Origin: Pyrrhosoma nymphula
Lineage: Eukaryota; Arthropoda; Insecta; Odonata; Coenagrionidae
Assembly (NCBI GenBank): GCA_963573305.1
Contig: OY754329.1
Coordinates: forward strand, 81,554,576-81,618,575
Length of the DNA: 64,000 nt
Reading direction: 5' to 3'
The notes under the pieces are model-generated. The model searched no databases and was not told the origin of the DNA. It saw only the letters and a program-made list of their open reading frames with translations. Each line of letters begins with the position of its first letter. Within the stretch, counting starts at the first letter, position 1. The position numbers were made by a program, and so were the translations under genes. Below are positions 34,792 to 46,959 of this stretch, in pieces.

Positions 34792-36358
34792 TAGGGACAT
34801 GCAAAACTCGCAAATGCGACAACGCGAATTCTGTGGTTTTTCCGCGAAAACACGAATTTCGTTTTTGTTGCGAATTTCAACATTTCAATCGCGAATTTCA
34901 ACATTTAAATCGCGAATTTCAACATTTCCAACGTGAATTTCCTCATTTTCGCGGCCTCTGTAATTAAAATTGCGACTGTAAACATTTAATTGGGCAGTAC
35001 ATATGGAAAATGCCTTTCCGGTACAACTTAATTTAGAAATATTACTCGGATATAATATTCTTCAATCAAGTTTTGTTAACTCGAACAAAAGGAGTGAAAA
35101 ATGCATGCCAAAATTTTGCTATACAGGCATTCCCCGAGTTACGTAAGCCTCGACTTACATGAATATGTACTTACCTAAGTGGGAACCTTACTCAAAACGA
35201 CGAAAATTACGGAAGTTACGGGATGCAAAGAGCGGTTGCATACTTTCAAGGGGCACGTGTAATCGCATCAGCATAGTGATTTTCTTTTGTGACAGTTGTA
35301 TCACATTCAACAAAACTTATAATGCCTAAGTGGACAGTGACGGAAAAGCAGCGTTAGGCAGAATTTCGACAACATGGATTATATTGTGCTGATAACAAAA
35401 TAATTCTTTGCCGTTTTTGCAACACAAATATCTTGTGGAAAAGGAAGGACAGCTGCACGAAACACATATTGAGTGAAAAACATAAGGCTAATGTTGAAAA
35501 AAATTCTGCCGGTGGGAGTGGAATAAAATGGCAAGCATCCATAGTAATATTCCAAGTGTCATTTTTTTTACAAAACTACTAATTCCTTGCAAGGTATGAT
35601 AACTTCTAAAGCAGAAGCTGTAAAGTCGATACTAGTGCAGATGGCATCAAAGGCATCAATAAAACTTTGTTCTCTTGTAGTAGAAGACCCAAGTAGAGTT
35701 AGATTTGAAAACAGCTTTTGATCCTCAAGTAGCCCTGCCCAAGGTGAGCCCTGCCAAAAATACGAAATTAAAAAAAAGTTCATAGCCTTGAGTCAATTGA
35801 GATGGTAGAGTTGATGTTGGGGTTTGGGGAATTACGGTGAATATTACAGCAACAAAATTTCCAGGGTTCAGTGGATATAATGATAGCAATTCAGGTACTA
35901 AAATTGTTTGAACCATCATTTGCATTAATGTGCCTTGAAGCAATTTGGACCCCCTGTGCAAATGTGGACTTGGAGAGATTTCTTTCCTCCTGCAACACTC
36001 CTAACAAATAGGAGAACAAATCTAAATGAAGAAATTTTAGCCACACTTGCAATTTTTGCATTTGAAAATACGGACATTTAACTGTAATTTGCTTTTTTAT
36101 GTAAATTGGTTAGGTACGTGAAATGTACAAAAATATAAAATGTGAATACAGCATGATATTAATTGTTTAAATTCTCCCTAATCAATGATATTCAACATTT
36201 TTTGCCAACAGGTGGGCCTGCTGGGAGGAGGGCACTTAATTCACACAAAATATTTTGTCGTGAAAATAACACCGATTTCAGCATAAAATAACACCGCTTT
36301 TGCAAAAAAATAACACCACTTTTGGCTATAAAATAACCCCACCTTATGCAGGTCTCTA
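34792..36358 (+). mobile_element. hAT element C with zinc-finger and C-terminal relics
   Basis: Ends TAGGGACATGCAAAACTCG and ATGCAGGTCTCTA, flanked by a perfect 8-bp duplication GTGATAAA (34784-34791, 36359-36366). Near the left end a ~20-bp unit around TCGCGAATTTCAACATT is repeated four times (34862-34940), a subterminal repeat. The right end has the iterated ATAACACCRCTTTTG unit. Transposase fragments are given separately; the catalytic core is deleted. Confidence 0.85.
35322..36080 (+). pseudogene. CGGBP1-like hAT transposase, core deleted
   Basis: The N-terminal part starts MPKWTVTEKQR at 35322, has an in-frame TAG, then reads ILCRFCNTNILWKRKDS and CTKHILSEKHKANVEK. This C2HC/H finger, C-x2-C-x3-...-WKRKDxxxKHxxSxKH, is that of hAT transposases from which vertebrate CGGBP1 derives. 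The C-terminal part at ~35905-36075 reads CANVDLERFLSSCN and, after a frameshift, LLTNRRTNLNEEILATLAIF. This is the hAT dimerisation motif (xxNVExxFSxxxxxLTxxRxxLxxENL). The stretch between is too short for the RNase-H core. Confidence 0.7.
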
Positions 36359-36472
36359 GTGATAAATCTTGTGATATGTGATTATTTTGGTACTTTTATA
36401 CCAATATTTGTACGTATTAGTTCTTAATAACTATAAATAAACTACAGCTACTATTTATATGCATGACTTTCA

Positions 36473-37519
36473 TTTATTCTCTATCTCGAAGCTACCGATG
36501 CCGTAGCTTCGAATAAGCTACCAGAATTGGCTTCCAACCGTATTCTCTAACTCGTGGGAGCTTTCTCAAGAACGTAACAGGAAGTGGAGAGAGGTTTGGC
36601 GAATGGCGGGTATGAGAATCTTTTTAAACCAAATCCGAGGAAACTTCATTTCTGGTGACGTCATTCTTAGAACCAATGGGAAAGCTCGTCTCAATGATTT
36701 TCCGAGGATAAAACTGGTGAAACCTGTTTTAAGGCCGATTCAGACGGTGAAGATGTACGTGCATCGTTTTTAGCGAAAAATTCATCGCATTAAAAATTAT
36801 GCGAGCAAAATTCTAAAATGTTTTATTTTTGCTAACACAATCTCGTGAATACGAACGCCCGACGTCCATCTTGGCTGTTTTGATCACTTGAAATAAGATT
36901 GTTCGTAAATATATTTAGGAATTAGGGTTCATGTCGATGATATGATTCAATACTATTCGTGCTATTTGCTTTCGTCAATTAATAGTTGCTTCAAATCATT
37001 TAAATAGTATACGAAGATGAAACTTTCAAAAGAAATGCGAAGGCGATACACATTACCACTGCCCACTAAGTATCCCATTATGGGCTGGAATCAGGTAACT
37101 CACCGAAGGTAAATATGGCTTTCCATCACTCCAGTTAATATCTTTTTTGTGAAAAATCCCGCTAATGGCGAAAATGACAAAGTAACCCAGTGAAAGTGCA
37201 AGGAATGCGCATTTAATGAATGTAAGAAACATACCCGTGCATTGGATAATTTTAGATAGATAAGCGTAATAAAATGACCAATATTTAAGCACGGTATTCG
37301 GAGGCGGCGCTTCGTGAGGCTACCGTGGGAGCTTATTGGGGCTACGGAAGTAGCTTTTTGACATTTACAGAATATGGGTGGGAGCCTAATATGCTACCGG
37401 TAGCTTCTGCTTGCTCTTTCTCCGGTAGCTTCCCGATAGAGAATACCGATGGGAGCAAGTAGCTTATCGAAGCGTCTTTTCGCCAGAAAGCTCTGATGCT
37501 TCGAGTTAGAGAATAAGCC
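36473..37519. mobile_element. DNA element with TTATTCTCTA ends
   Basis: The left end reads TTATTCTCTATCTCGAAGCT (~36475) and the right end AGCATCAGAG...then CTTCGAGTTAGAGAATAAG (~37500-37518, in parts). Inner words AGCTACCG/CGGTAGCTTC lie near both ends, and another inverted copy of TATTCTCTATCGGGAAGC occurs at 37432-37446. The right end continues AGCCCCC, suggesting a GGGGCTTATTCTC terminus as in PIF/ISL2EU-type elements. No target duplication could be fixed. It carries an exon-like segment (37096-37262). Confidence 0.6.
37096..37262 (-). pseudogene. exon-like segment inside a transposon (Frag1/PGAP2-like)
   Basis: On the minus strand this reads FLTFIKCAFLALSLGYFVIF, then AISGIFHKKDINWSDGKPYLPS, ending at CTTCG|GTGAGT, a full-consensus splice donor. 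One hydrophobic helix is followed by a short polar segment and PYLPSVS. The Frag1/DRAM/Sfk1 family (PGAP2, DRAM) has just this order: first membrane helix, polar segment, then P-[YN]-[IL]-[PS]-S. PGAP2 acts in GPI-anchor lipid remodelling in the Golgi. The frame is open through the segment, but no start or second exon is nearby. The match is by pattern only; chance similarity cannot be excluded. Confidence 0.4.
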
Positions 37520-40300
37520 CCCTGGTAACAAAATGAATTGCCTGAAAACAGCTGTTCATGAGCAAAATGTTTTCAAAAATTGGCTGCTTCTGCACTCATT
37601 CAGCATCATCATCAGAAAATTTCCCAAGTGTGAATTTAAACTTGAGCCCTGAGACTAAGTGCCAGGAATGCTAACAATTAGACCAAGAAATTCAACCTTG
37701 GAAACATTGTTCAAGAATGCAAATTTATGTTTCTTTTTTGGTAACATGGACATTTGTGGTGTTGCCTGTGAGTAAATTAGAGAATTAGGTTTCATTTTCC
37801 TGCCTACAAATGAGTAATTGCAGTCAGGAAGCAAACAGACCAAATTGGGTAGCTGAAAGGAGTTTCGTGCTCCCTTGCCATACAACCTCAAGTTTAAGCT
37901 GAAAGTTTCATAAGTGACGTTCTACTGTATTCCTGGAAGCTTGGAGACAGGAGGGAGGTAAAAAGGTTGTAATATCCATGTAACATCATCGGCCTACTTT
38001 GTGCCCCATTCTTGCACTTCATGCCCCTGCCCATCGTCCTTGGATAAGAGCTTGTGGTTTACCTTGCAACCTGACATGAACTCCATGCAGACATGGCTGG
38101 GAAGCAATGATGACCAAACCGAAAATATAATACTTGTACAACAGGAGCAGAGAAAAATAACTGTTATACCAGCACACTTGCACTACAACAATGACAGTCA
38201 CAAAATATAATTCATAACGTTATTAAGATGCATACCTTCTATTGGAGACCAGCAAAATACAGAGAAATAGTAGTCTTTGCTGACCAAAACAATAACACGG
38301 CAGTACTTGTGGAGAAAGGAGGAGAGGGCGAAGGGGAGGCGAACAAGCAGTAGTGTAGAAGGATGATGCCACAACTACCACTAGGAAGAGATGGCAGTGT
38401 GCGTTGCTAGCTCACTGCATTGTTTACTCGCCATATTTTGACCAAATTGTGCTTACACACTTGAAAATCACCGCGCAACCTGTCAAGTCAGCATAGCCAG
38501 GGCAAGTTGAGTAAAAAAGAGTCTCTTTTACTCACATTGTAGCCAGGGTATCCAGTGTAATGGATACCAGATGTGCCTCTTTTTAGCTGGAGAGTTAACT
38601 CAAGTTGAAGGTTCGAGAGAATACCTGTTAATAGTATTGCATGCATTGACTAAAATTTCACTTTGTCAAGCGTGTGTTAAAGCTGAACTTATTTGCTTTT
38701 TTTAATACTTTTGTGTTACTGTGTTGATCTTCATAGTTTTCTAAATAATTTTATTTTTCAAACAAAACGACCAACAAAAACTTCTTGCACTATTGCTATA
38801 TCATCGCCAAAGGAGCAGGAAAAGAAACAATCATCTTATTTGGATCCATCCAATAAACCAGAAAAGAGCAGAGATAGGAGATTTTTACGATTTATTTGAA
38901 TATTTGAGGAATGATGACACGAAGTTTTTCAATTATTTTCGAATGTCTATTTCATCATTGTCCCATAGGGCAGGTCTTGCTTCCACCAAAGAAATGAGTA
39001 AATCATTATCGATGATTTCACTCATCTTCCAAAATTAGGCACACCACAAAAAACTCTCAAGGATGTCTAGGATGCTTCCACGGGACAAAATCCGCCCTAA
39101 TGTGCAAGTCTCCCTTTGGTACCGTGAGCCACTGACTGGCTTGTGGCGGTAAAACTGCCACTCAAAGTAGTGGCAGTTCACACCACCTCAGCGGTAAATC
39201 TACCGATTGATTTTTCAATAGCTTAGTGTGTAGGCTCCCATTGGTTTCTTAGCGCCACTACTGGATCAACGACAACCACAAAAAAGCCACATCAGTAAAA
39301 TTTGCCTAGTGTGTAACAGGCCTATCCCTCTTCCCCTACCCCTAGGTGGCCCCGCACTGAGTGCGTACAAAACGAATACCATACAGGGTCTCAGAGCTGT
39401 TACGCGCAATCACAGCGGAATTAAAATAAGACCAACTGATATTTACGACCAAAAGTTGACCTCCACAGTAAAATAGCAAATTTAAGTGACCCTATGTTAA
39501 AAAATTGACTAAAGGTGACAAGAGGTGCCCTGGTAGCAGCCCTGTGGACATGAAATTTTACTTTCAGAGGAGTTTTTCTTCATTTAGTGGTATACTTTTC
39601 TATTTAATTATCTTGGATAACTTTTTTAAACTCTTATTTTCAAATTTTTCAATTCATACTCTCCCACAGGCATGATATTCTAACTATGTACACACTTGAT
39701 AGCCACATGTTTAAATGCTATATCTATACTTTTGCCTGAGCATCCAAAAGCTATGCTAATGTTCTGAAATTCTATTGTACATTTTGATTAAAAATATAAC
39801 TATGTATCTCTCCACCACAATTAAAACAGTTTTATGTTCAAAATCAGAAAATATGCAAGAATGATCTCTTTGTAGTGAAAATAGTTTCAACATGATTGTG
39901 TTCTCATATGTTGTGAAATCTCATCACATTTTTCAAAATCCACAAATTACTTGATTTTACATAACACTGGCATTTTGGGTCCCAAGGTGTTACATAAAAT
40001 CAAGACTACTGTACCAGTTTTCAAGAATTGCATGAAGGGGGTCAACCCTGTTTCCACCTCAACTACGATCACTTGAGTGGCACTCAATTATCTGAGATTA
40101 AAAAAAAATTATCACTTTCCTTATTACCTAAAATTCAAACCCCTCAGTATCTCCTCTCATTTGCGTGGAGTTACCCTTTCTTCCCTTTCCCTCCATCAGT
40201 GCCCTGAGTATTCTCTTATGAGGAGAAACTACAACTGAGCTAACGCCAAGGCGGGCACCATTACAAGAGCAAATTCAGCAAAGCATATAGGTAGTTATAC
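37520..40300. other. RIF1 intron, no gene seen
   Basis: Intron sequence without recognised coding regions. At 39120-39325 a palindromic block (GTGGCGGTAAAACTGCCAC, AGTAGTGGCAG, then CAATCGGTAGATTTACCG in reverse) looks like a Harbinger-type MITE bounded by GTGTGTA words. This is uncertain. Confidence 0.4.
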
Positions 40301-40421
40301 CTTGCTCAAAGGTGAAATGGAATCCTCTCCGGAAGGCTTTTTCCTCTTCATGACACTCCCTCCTGGAGATGCATTGGGAGAATAACTATGGATAGTCACT
40401 TCACCCTCATTTGCCACACAC
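40301..40421 (-). CDS. RIF1: RIF1 exon D (SILK-position motif)
   Basis: A 121-nt exon between TTTCAG and GTATAA. With two bases carried from exon C it reads G-CVANEGEVTIHSYSPNAS, then PGGSVMKRKKPSGEDSISPLSK, ending in phase 0. GSVMKRKK stands where many RIF1 proteins have the second PP1-docking motif ([GS]IL[RK]). Here Ile-Leu is replaced by Val-Met, so docking may be weaker. The donor GTATAA is not optimal, but the join to exon E's KVRRVSF is in phase. Confidence 0.82.
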
Positions 40422-41598
40422 CTGAAAGACAATGGATCATGATTCTGTTAGTCTAGATGAAGTTTGGGAAAAACATTGAAAATAGTTGTCAGTCATTTTA
40501 ATCCCTGAATATGATTAACAAACATATATGTAGTTCAGTAAGAATTCACTGGCAAGCACTTCATTTAGTGCACTGCCCCATAAGGGGAGCTGATAGCCTT
40601 CCACTCGCTTCTTCTGATAATTTCTCACCTCTCCCCTGCCCTTGTTTTGCTGGCCACCAAGAGAACGTGACTCAGCAAGACTGAAGAAGGGAAGATGAAA
40701 TAATGGGTGTGTTGGAAGGGATACCACACTCAGTCAGATGGATATATGTACTGGGATGCTGATAAATGTGATTTTGCTGTTTATTTGTTCATTTGTTCCC
40801 ACAACGAAGGTTCTTTGCACCACTGAAGACAGGAGGGTAGGTTGGTAAGTAAAGGCTTTTCTAGAAATGGAGGAAGGGTGGATGGAGAAAGAACCTGGTG
40901 TCGGCATTAGTAAATAAACTCTCTTCTCTCACCTCCCTCATCTCCTCTTAACAACAGGGCACAAGTAGAACTGAGTTTAACATCCCATCTGCTGGATGGA
41001 GTACTATACTTGAAGTGCTCTCTACAAAGAACTCGAAGGATTAAAAAATATCAGCCACTGCAAGGTCTCAAACCCCAGCCCCTAGGATGGGAAACTAGCA
41101 CTCTAGCGACCAAACTAACCCTTTTCTTTTAATCCTTAAATCACTCCCTCAACAAGTCTTCAGCAAACTCCCAAATAATCAACGCAAAGAGAGATATCAC
41201 AGTTATCATTAAAAGCAAATACATAAGTCAATAATCAATCCCAATGAAGCATACAAGATGACAGTAAATAATGAGGCAATCGTGAAGAATGTATTTTCTG
41301 CAATACCCTGAGAAAAGTGCATTTTCTTCCAGCCATCTCGGAACAGAAAACTTTGCGGAAAAAAAGTGATTATTTAACCTATCAACTTACGAATTTTTCT
41401 CGACATTCACCCTCTAGAATTACAATTCTTTTGAGAAATTCATCTACAAAGAATATTTTTTAACTAATAGGTTTTGCAATGCATTTTATTGAAAATAAGT
41501 AGTTGTACATTAATATATTTCAATAAAAAAAATTATTGGATCATTCATTCATTTATTTAAACAATAATATCAACAATATCAAAAGTTAGTAATATTAG

Positions 41599-41965
41599 GG
41601 GGCAAGGGCCTAGCCATGTTAAAACACCGGTTCCCGTCAGAACACCGAAGTTAAGCAACGTTGGGCCCGGACAGTGGTTGGATGGGTGACCCTCCTCCAT
41701 ACCTGCACCAGGCGTGGATGGAGAGGCGATACTCCCTCCAGACCACCGGGAGGCCGGTGGGAGATATACCCAGACCGGGAGAGTTAGAGGGAGGACACCC
41801 TCCATACCTGGTACTGGGGTGAGGCAGGGGGAGGCTAACCTCTACCGTGGTGCTCTTGTCCCCTGTCTGCAAGTGGTAGACAGGCATGGGGTTGGCACAA
41901 TGGACCAAGAAAGGTCTAAGTGCCCGGGCTCCTGACGAAGGCCCCCCCCCAATAACAATCTAATC
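41599..41965 (+). mobile_element. 5S rRNA-derived SINE (SINE3 type)
   Basis: The head resembles 5S rRNA over its internal promoter: CACCGAAGTTAAGCAACG (A box region), GGGCCCGGACAGTGG, and TGGATGGGTGACC (C box). A G-rich body unrelated to 5S follows, then a C-run and AATAACAATCTAATC. It is flanked by a perfect 12-bp duplication TAGTAATATTAG at 41587-41598 and 41966-41977. This is the structure of a SINE transcribed by pol III and inserted by a LINE enzyme; 5S-headed SINEs are known as SINE3. It lies in the intron between RIF1 exons C and D's downstream side. Confidence 0.85.
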
Positions 41966-42172
41966 TAGTAATATTAGAAAAATTATTGAAAATTGGACAA
42001 AATTGTAGTAATATTATTCATTACTTCAAAATTTAATTTTATATAGTGCATTTATTTATCTTCAAAAATTTCAATGCAATTCGTAAGATCATTTGTGAGA
42101 TATCCTCATCTACCTCTGGCAGCATTCTGAAAGGGATTTTCAACTTTAGTGTTTTACCCATTTTTTTCAATA

Positions 42173-42590
42173 CAGTGTGTCCTTGTTTAACGTTGTCCCG
42201 TTTAATGTTGTTTCGGGATAAAGTTGTCCAACAACTAAAACCCTTAATCATTCAACGTCGTCAGTGCTTCACGATAACGTTGTTCAAATTTTGCGCAACA
42301 AAAAAAAAATGAATAACGAATAGGACTTTGGCGCATCTGATGCGTAATTTCTATTCGGCGGAAATGTTTGGCGTTAACTCCCCATAGCGTGTATAAAAGG
42401 TTCACCTGATCGAATAATTATTGCATTATTTGTTTCATAACTGTTATATTTGCTTATTATTTACTGCGCTGTTAATGGGGGTCAATGCATCGGGTGATTT
42501 AAAACTCAAACCAATGTTAGTGTACCATCTTGAATGGCATGGTATTAATAATGCCATGTCTGAATGGTAGATCCTAATTCTGTAAGGTGT
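42173..42590. mobile_element. partial copy of the 6120-7984 element
   Basis: Begins TA|CAGTGTGTCCTTGTTTAACG and is the reverse complement of 7545-7984 at ~90% by eye (GCGCATCTGATGCGTAATTT, ATAATTATTGCATTATT). It diverges after about 42590. A separate solo end, TCAGGATTCTACTGTATA, occurs at 42891-42908. Confidence 0.8.
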
Positions 42591-43365
42591 ATGAGCTAAT
42601 TAATAAAATAATTTTCTTAAAATATTATCCAACCTTTATCATAGTTGATTTTAATTTGTTTCATATGTATGCAGTTGTTTCCTGGAGAGTGTTTCCCAAC
42701 CGATTTTAGGAAGAGCACATTTAATTTATGATAATTTTTATTATTGTTTCTTACACCTTTTAGTGACTTTAAACTAAAAAACTGTCCCAGCTCATTGCAG
42801 ACTCTTGAAACCTCAAAAAATGGTAGGTCCTCATTTCGTGTTTGTCCGCATTTAGTGTTTATAATTTTGTCCCCCTTGAAAAACGTTAAATCAGGATTCT
42901 ACTGTATATAATTTCTGGTAGTTTTGCTACCCAATTTATACGTTCCTGGAAACACATCCCATCTTCCCAATGTTAACATGATATCACTTAATACAAATTC
43001 CATTCGTCCAAAGACCCCTAGAAATGCATCCCTTGCACCAAACAAGGCATGACTGTTTATGAAAATCATTAAACCAGGGCTTAGTAAGAAATAAATAGAT
43101 TCAAAACGCACTTGATCAAACATTGGCTAAAGTAATCATTTCATTTGATATGAAACACTACGATGTCAGTGCATTATATGGGGCTAAGCTCGTGATTCGG
43201 CTAATTTATACCAGTATTATTCTATGTCATAAAATAACTGGGTGGATTTCTCAGATAGGTTACAATGTTAAGCAGTTCTCTCAATTTTCAAAGACATCAA
43301 GGACAGAAGCCACTTAAAACAATTTTGAGCACAAAGAAAAACAAGACTTAACGTAAAACACTTAC

Positions 43366-43716
43366 CCAATTTCCAATGATTTGTATTGAGGACTAACATT
43401 TCCTATGTGCATGGGCCTTATTCGCCGAGGTTTCTTGGAAGGTGGTGTACTATTGTCAGCATCAAAGCTTTTGAGATGGGATAAAGGTGAATGCAGCAAA
43501 TTACTGTCACTATTCTGAAGCGCCACTTTGTTTGCAGCATCCCTCACTGGAGACTCAGGGTTTTCGTCAGCACCACTCTTCTCCTTGTTCCCTTGGGCCA
43601 TGGTGAGCATACGAGCACCTCTACTGTTGCGGGGTGAAAATATGTTGGCGACAACAGGAGAGCTAACTTGCCCAACCTTTTTCGCCTCCTCATCAGCTTT
43701 GCCTTCTTTTCTGGGG
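43366..43716 (-). CDS. RIF1: RIF1 exon C
   Basis: 351 nt between TGTTTTGCAG and GTAAGT. Joined to exon B it reads SPRKEGKADEEAKKVGQVSS, PVVANIFSPRNSRGARMLTM, AQGNKEKSGADENPESPVRD, and later TPPSKKPRRIRPMHIGNVSP. The FSPRNSRGARMLTMAQ stretch is the best conserved by eye, and the KKPRRIRP basic cluster may serve nuclear import or DNA contact (inference). A shadow frame on the same strand is also open for ~94 codons, but phase from both neighbours selects this one. Confidence 0.85.
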
Positions 43717-44804
43717 CTGCAAAACAGACATTGTTACTATCAATGTCTACCACATCAATTAAACTCATAAATAAAAAAAGAATTGGTTGCCTTGATCCCC
43801 AATACCATAGCAACCTGCCCTTAACCATACAATCCTCAAATATTAGTCCTTAGTACTCACCTAATATGTTCATTTTTTCATTCTATAAATACCTTACAAG
43901 CAAAAATAATCAGTAAAATTCACCCAAAACATTAACTTTCACACATCTGATTTTTCAAAGCACTAAGCATTGTCTGATGAGTCTGGTTCTCAGATTGACT
44001 CAGCCTTTGTGATAATTTATACACTTAATTTTCATGATATTACTCTCGAGAGATTTGAGCATAGTATTCATTAGCTAAACCAACAACAATTAGGGAAATA
44101 CAAGAAAAAGCACATCTCAAAATCTTATTTCTCTTCCAAAAGGTCAGAATTGCAGGTTTATAAAATTAATGATTTTTACTTATATGCATTTAATTAACTA
44201 AATTTTAGTTGAGTAGGATTTACCAACATTTTTTATTATATAAAGGAGGTATAGCAAAACAGATTAAATGATAGGCTGATTAAATATAGATTTGTGTGCA
44301 AGAATAAGCATTCATAAAAAGACATGAGAAACATATGTATTTCAATGCTTTGTCATTCAAAAAAACGATGAAAGAAGTTTTTCCACAATACATATAAAAG
44401 GCAATAAAATGAAAGCACTAACCAATTATTTAGCAATTTTTTTCTTTTCTGCTTCGAACAGTGGATTAAAGCAATTGGAGAAGGAAAGCTGCTTTAGGAA
44501 TTAAACTTTACATAGCTGAATTTATATACAGTTCCATTGCCTTAGGCAAAGAATAACAACCACCAGCCACAACGATGAAACAACTCTGTGGAACGCAGAA
44601 GTCCTCAAATTCAAAGAATAATACCTAAAATTACTTTCATCCACAATTCTGCCTCTGGAGAGCCTCATTTGTACTTATCCAAAGCTCAAGCAAGTCATCT
44701 ATTTAAGGTCTGATTTTATAATGCCTGATTGGCATGAGCCACAAATTGACGAAGCATTTGTGTCAATTTGAAATTTACAGACTAAGGGGTTCTGTATATA
44801 CAGT

Positions 44805-45550
44805 AGAACCTTGTTTTAACGTAAAGGCAAGGGGGTATGAAAGGTGCCTTTACACTAGAACAAATATGTTATAACCAGATTTCATCATAATTTTTATTCA
44901 GTAAATTTTTAAATTCGGTAATTCAAATTTGGTAAAATATTTTGGTTTCTAAGCGAGCAGAAGTCGCACGCATTCAGTCAGAATCACTCTCAACGCGAGG
45001 TGGGCTGTGTTTGTGATATCCCGTGTGCCTATAAGTAAAACAATGGATAAAACATGGCTGAGCAAAAATAAACGAGGAAGTCCATGAGTTTGGTTACCAT
45101 AAAGTCGATAATCAAGGAAGTACGTGATCATGCGCAGACAAAAACAAATTGCTCGGAAGTATGGCATTTCTTTATCGACATAACAACAATCATGAATTCA
45201 AGCGAAAACATTTTGAGTCACACAACAGCATTGTCAAAAACCAAGTACATTTCATCGTCGAAATTTGAATAGCTTGATCTGCAGATGTATTATTATTATT
45301 ATTTTTTTTTAAGTGTCGACGATCGTGAGTGCAACTTGCCTATAACCAATTCTGAAGGAGAATGTTCAGATTTTGGCTCTTAAACTGAAGTGAGAGAACT
45401 TTAAATGCTCAAATGGGTGGCTAGAAAAATTCAAGAGAAGACATTGAATCACTTCACTTAAAATCTGCGAAGAAGAAGGGCGTGTGAACACAGAAGATGT
45501 TGAGCAGTGGCGTGAAATGCACGACGAAATTGTGTCAAAATATTTCCCTT
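44805..45550 (+). pseudogene. Tigger-type transposase N terminus, interrupted
   Basis: A solo-type end CAGTAGAACCTTGTTTTAACG at 44807 starts the element. Plus-strand frames give SIIKEVRDHAQTKTN, then ITTIMNSSENILSHTTALSK (first HTH). Further on come NGWLEKFKRRH, SLKICEEEGRVNTEDVEQW and REMHDEIVSKYFP (CENP-B second DNA-binding domain). Many frame changes separate the pieces. Coding similarity stops at ~45550, exactly where the long-TIR element begins, and I could not recognise its continuation after 53590. Confidence 0.65.
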
Positions 45551-46959
45551 GGGGGTCATTCCTTGTCAGTTCATCCAGGCATGACACCCACCGACTCGGA
45601 TTTTGATGAAACTTGGCAATTTTCATCCTTCCACGTAGGAATGAAACAGTGTAAAATATTTCTTGGCTATCTCTACTGGTTTTTTTTTCACGACCATTTG
45701 AAGTTTGGGTGAAACTGCAGTTTTTCAATGAATGCGGTCTCCAGAGGCACTTGTACCTCCAGAGGGAAATAATTTGTCTCAGCCATACTTTTCATCCAAT
45801 TCTTATGAAAATTTGCAGGTTTACTATAGAAGTCATGAGGATTCCAAATACTAATTGAAAAATATCCTAAGGGATATTGAAAATTCTCTAAACTCATATG
45901 TTTCATAAGATTTATGAAAATTTTGCGTCAAAAACATGGTTCTATAAAACATCAAATTTTGACCTGAGGCAATATGTTAATCAAGCTGAATTATTTTTTT
46001 CTAATATTCCTTAAGGTATGACCCACCACCTGTAAAAATAAAATTCATGGCTTTTTGCTTGCTTTATTGTTAAAAAAATTTTTATGTAAAATAAAAATTT
46101 CTTTTCACGACTCTGGTAGTCAGTGTTGGGTCCTTCAAGTGTGATGAAATGCTTGTGTTAACTGTTTTCTATGTCTAAGCAAATGTTTATGACATGAATC
46201 CAGAACATAATAAGTGCAAAAATTAAAACATTTTTTATGTGCAGGTTGTTTCTCTCCCGATAAGAAAAATATATATATTTTTTTAATAGAATATTTTAAG
46301 GAATTCTTAGCACTTACCCATCATTGCTGGGGATAACTTGATTGTTGCTTTACAGAAACCATCAAAATACAGGATGCATGTCAATACAAGTTAACTTTCT
46401 CCATTTTGTATTGACAAAAACTTCACTAATGTGTTTTACTTGATTAATTTTTGGCAAATTATAAAAATAATGTGAGGAGAAGATACATTTTCTAACCTTG
46501 ACCAGCCTTTACTCTAATGAGGACTAGACATTAACTTGTAGCAGTATCTTCTTTGAAGAAATGATACTTTTTAACTTTATAGTGGAGCTGAGAAAAATAT
46601 CAGATTACATTGAAATAATGTAACAATGTAACCACATCTTTTAGACCTGAACGGGGTTCATTGAACAGAAAGTGAAAATGAACTGAATAAGCCCTGCCAC
46701 TATTTATACAAAGTAGTTTTTCTCTCAGGAGGTAGGTATTGTTTGCCCTTTTTCTACCCCAGTTGCCCTCCAACTTAAGCAGTGTGAACATCAAGTTTTT
46801 TTCCAATAAGTTTTGTGGTTAATATTTGTGTCCATCTCTAGAAACCAGGTATGTAAACCTTAAGGAAAATATTTTGACACAATTAGTTCTTTCTGTCTCA
46901 GTTAACAATCATTTGTCATTTTCATATTTTGATTTATCATTTAGGCTGATGCCTTTATA

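Noticed and set aside
41557..41935. Open frames on both strands across the 5S-like region
   Set aside because: Explained by the GC-rich SINE body; no start context or family.
43544..43828. 94-codon minus-strand frame overlapping RIF1 exon C
   Set aside because: Splice phases from exons B and D select another frame on the same strand.
45366..45728. 120-codon minus-strand frame
   Set aside because: Crosses the boundary between the Tigger relic and the long-TIR arm, so it is a chance fusion of unrelated sequence.
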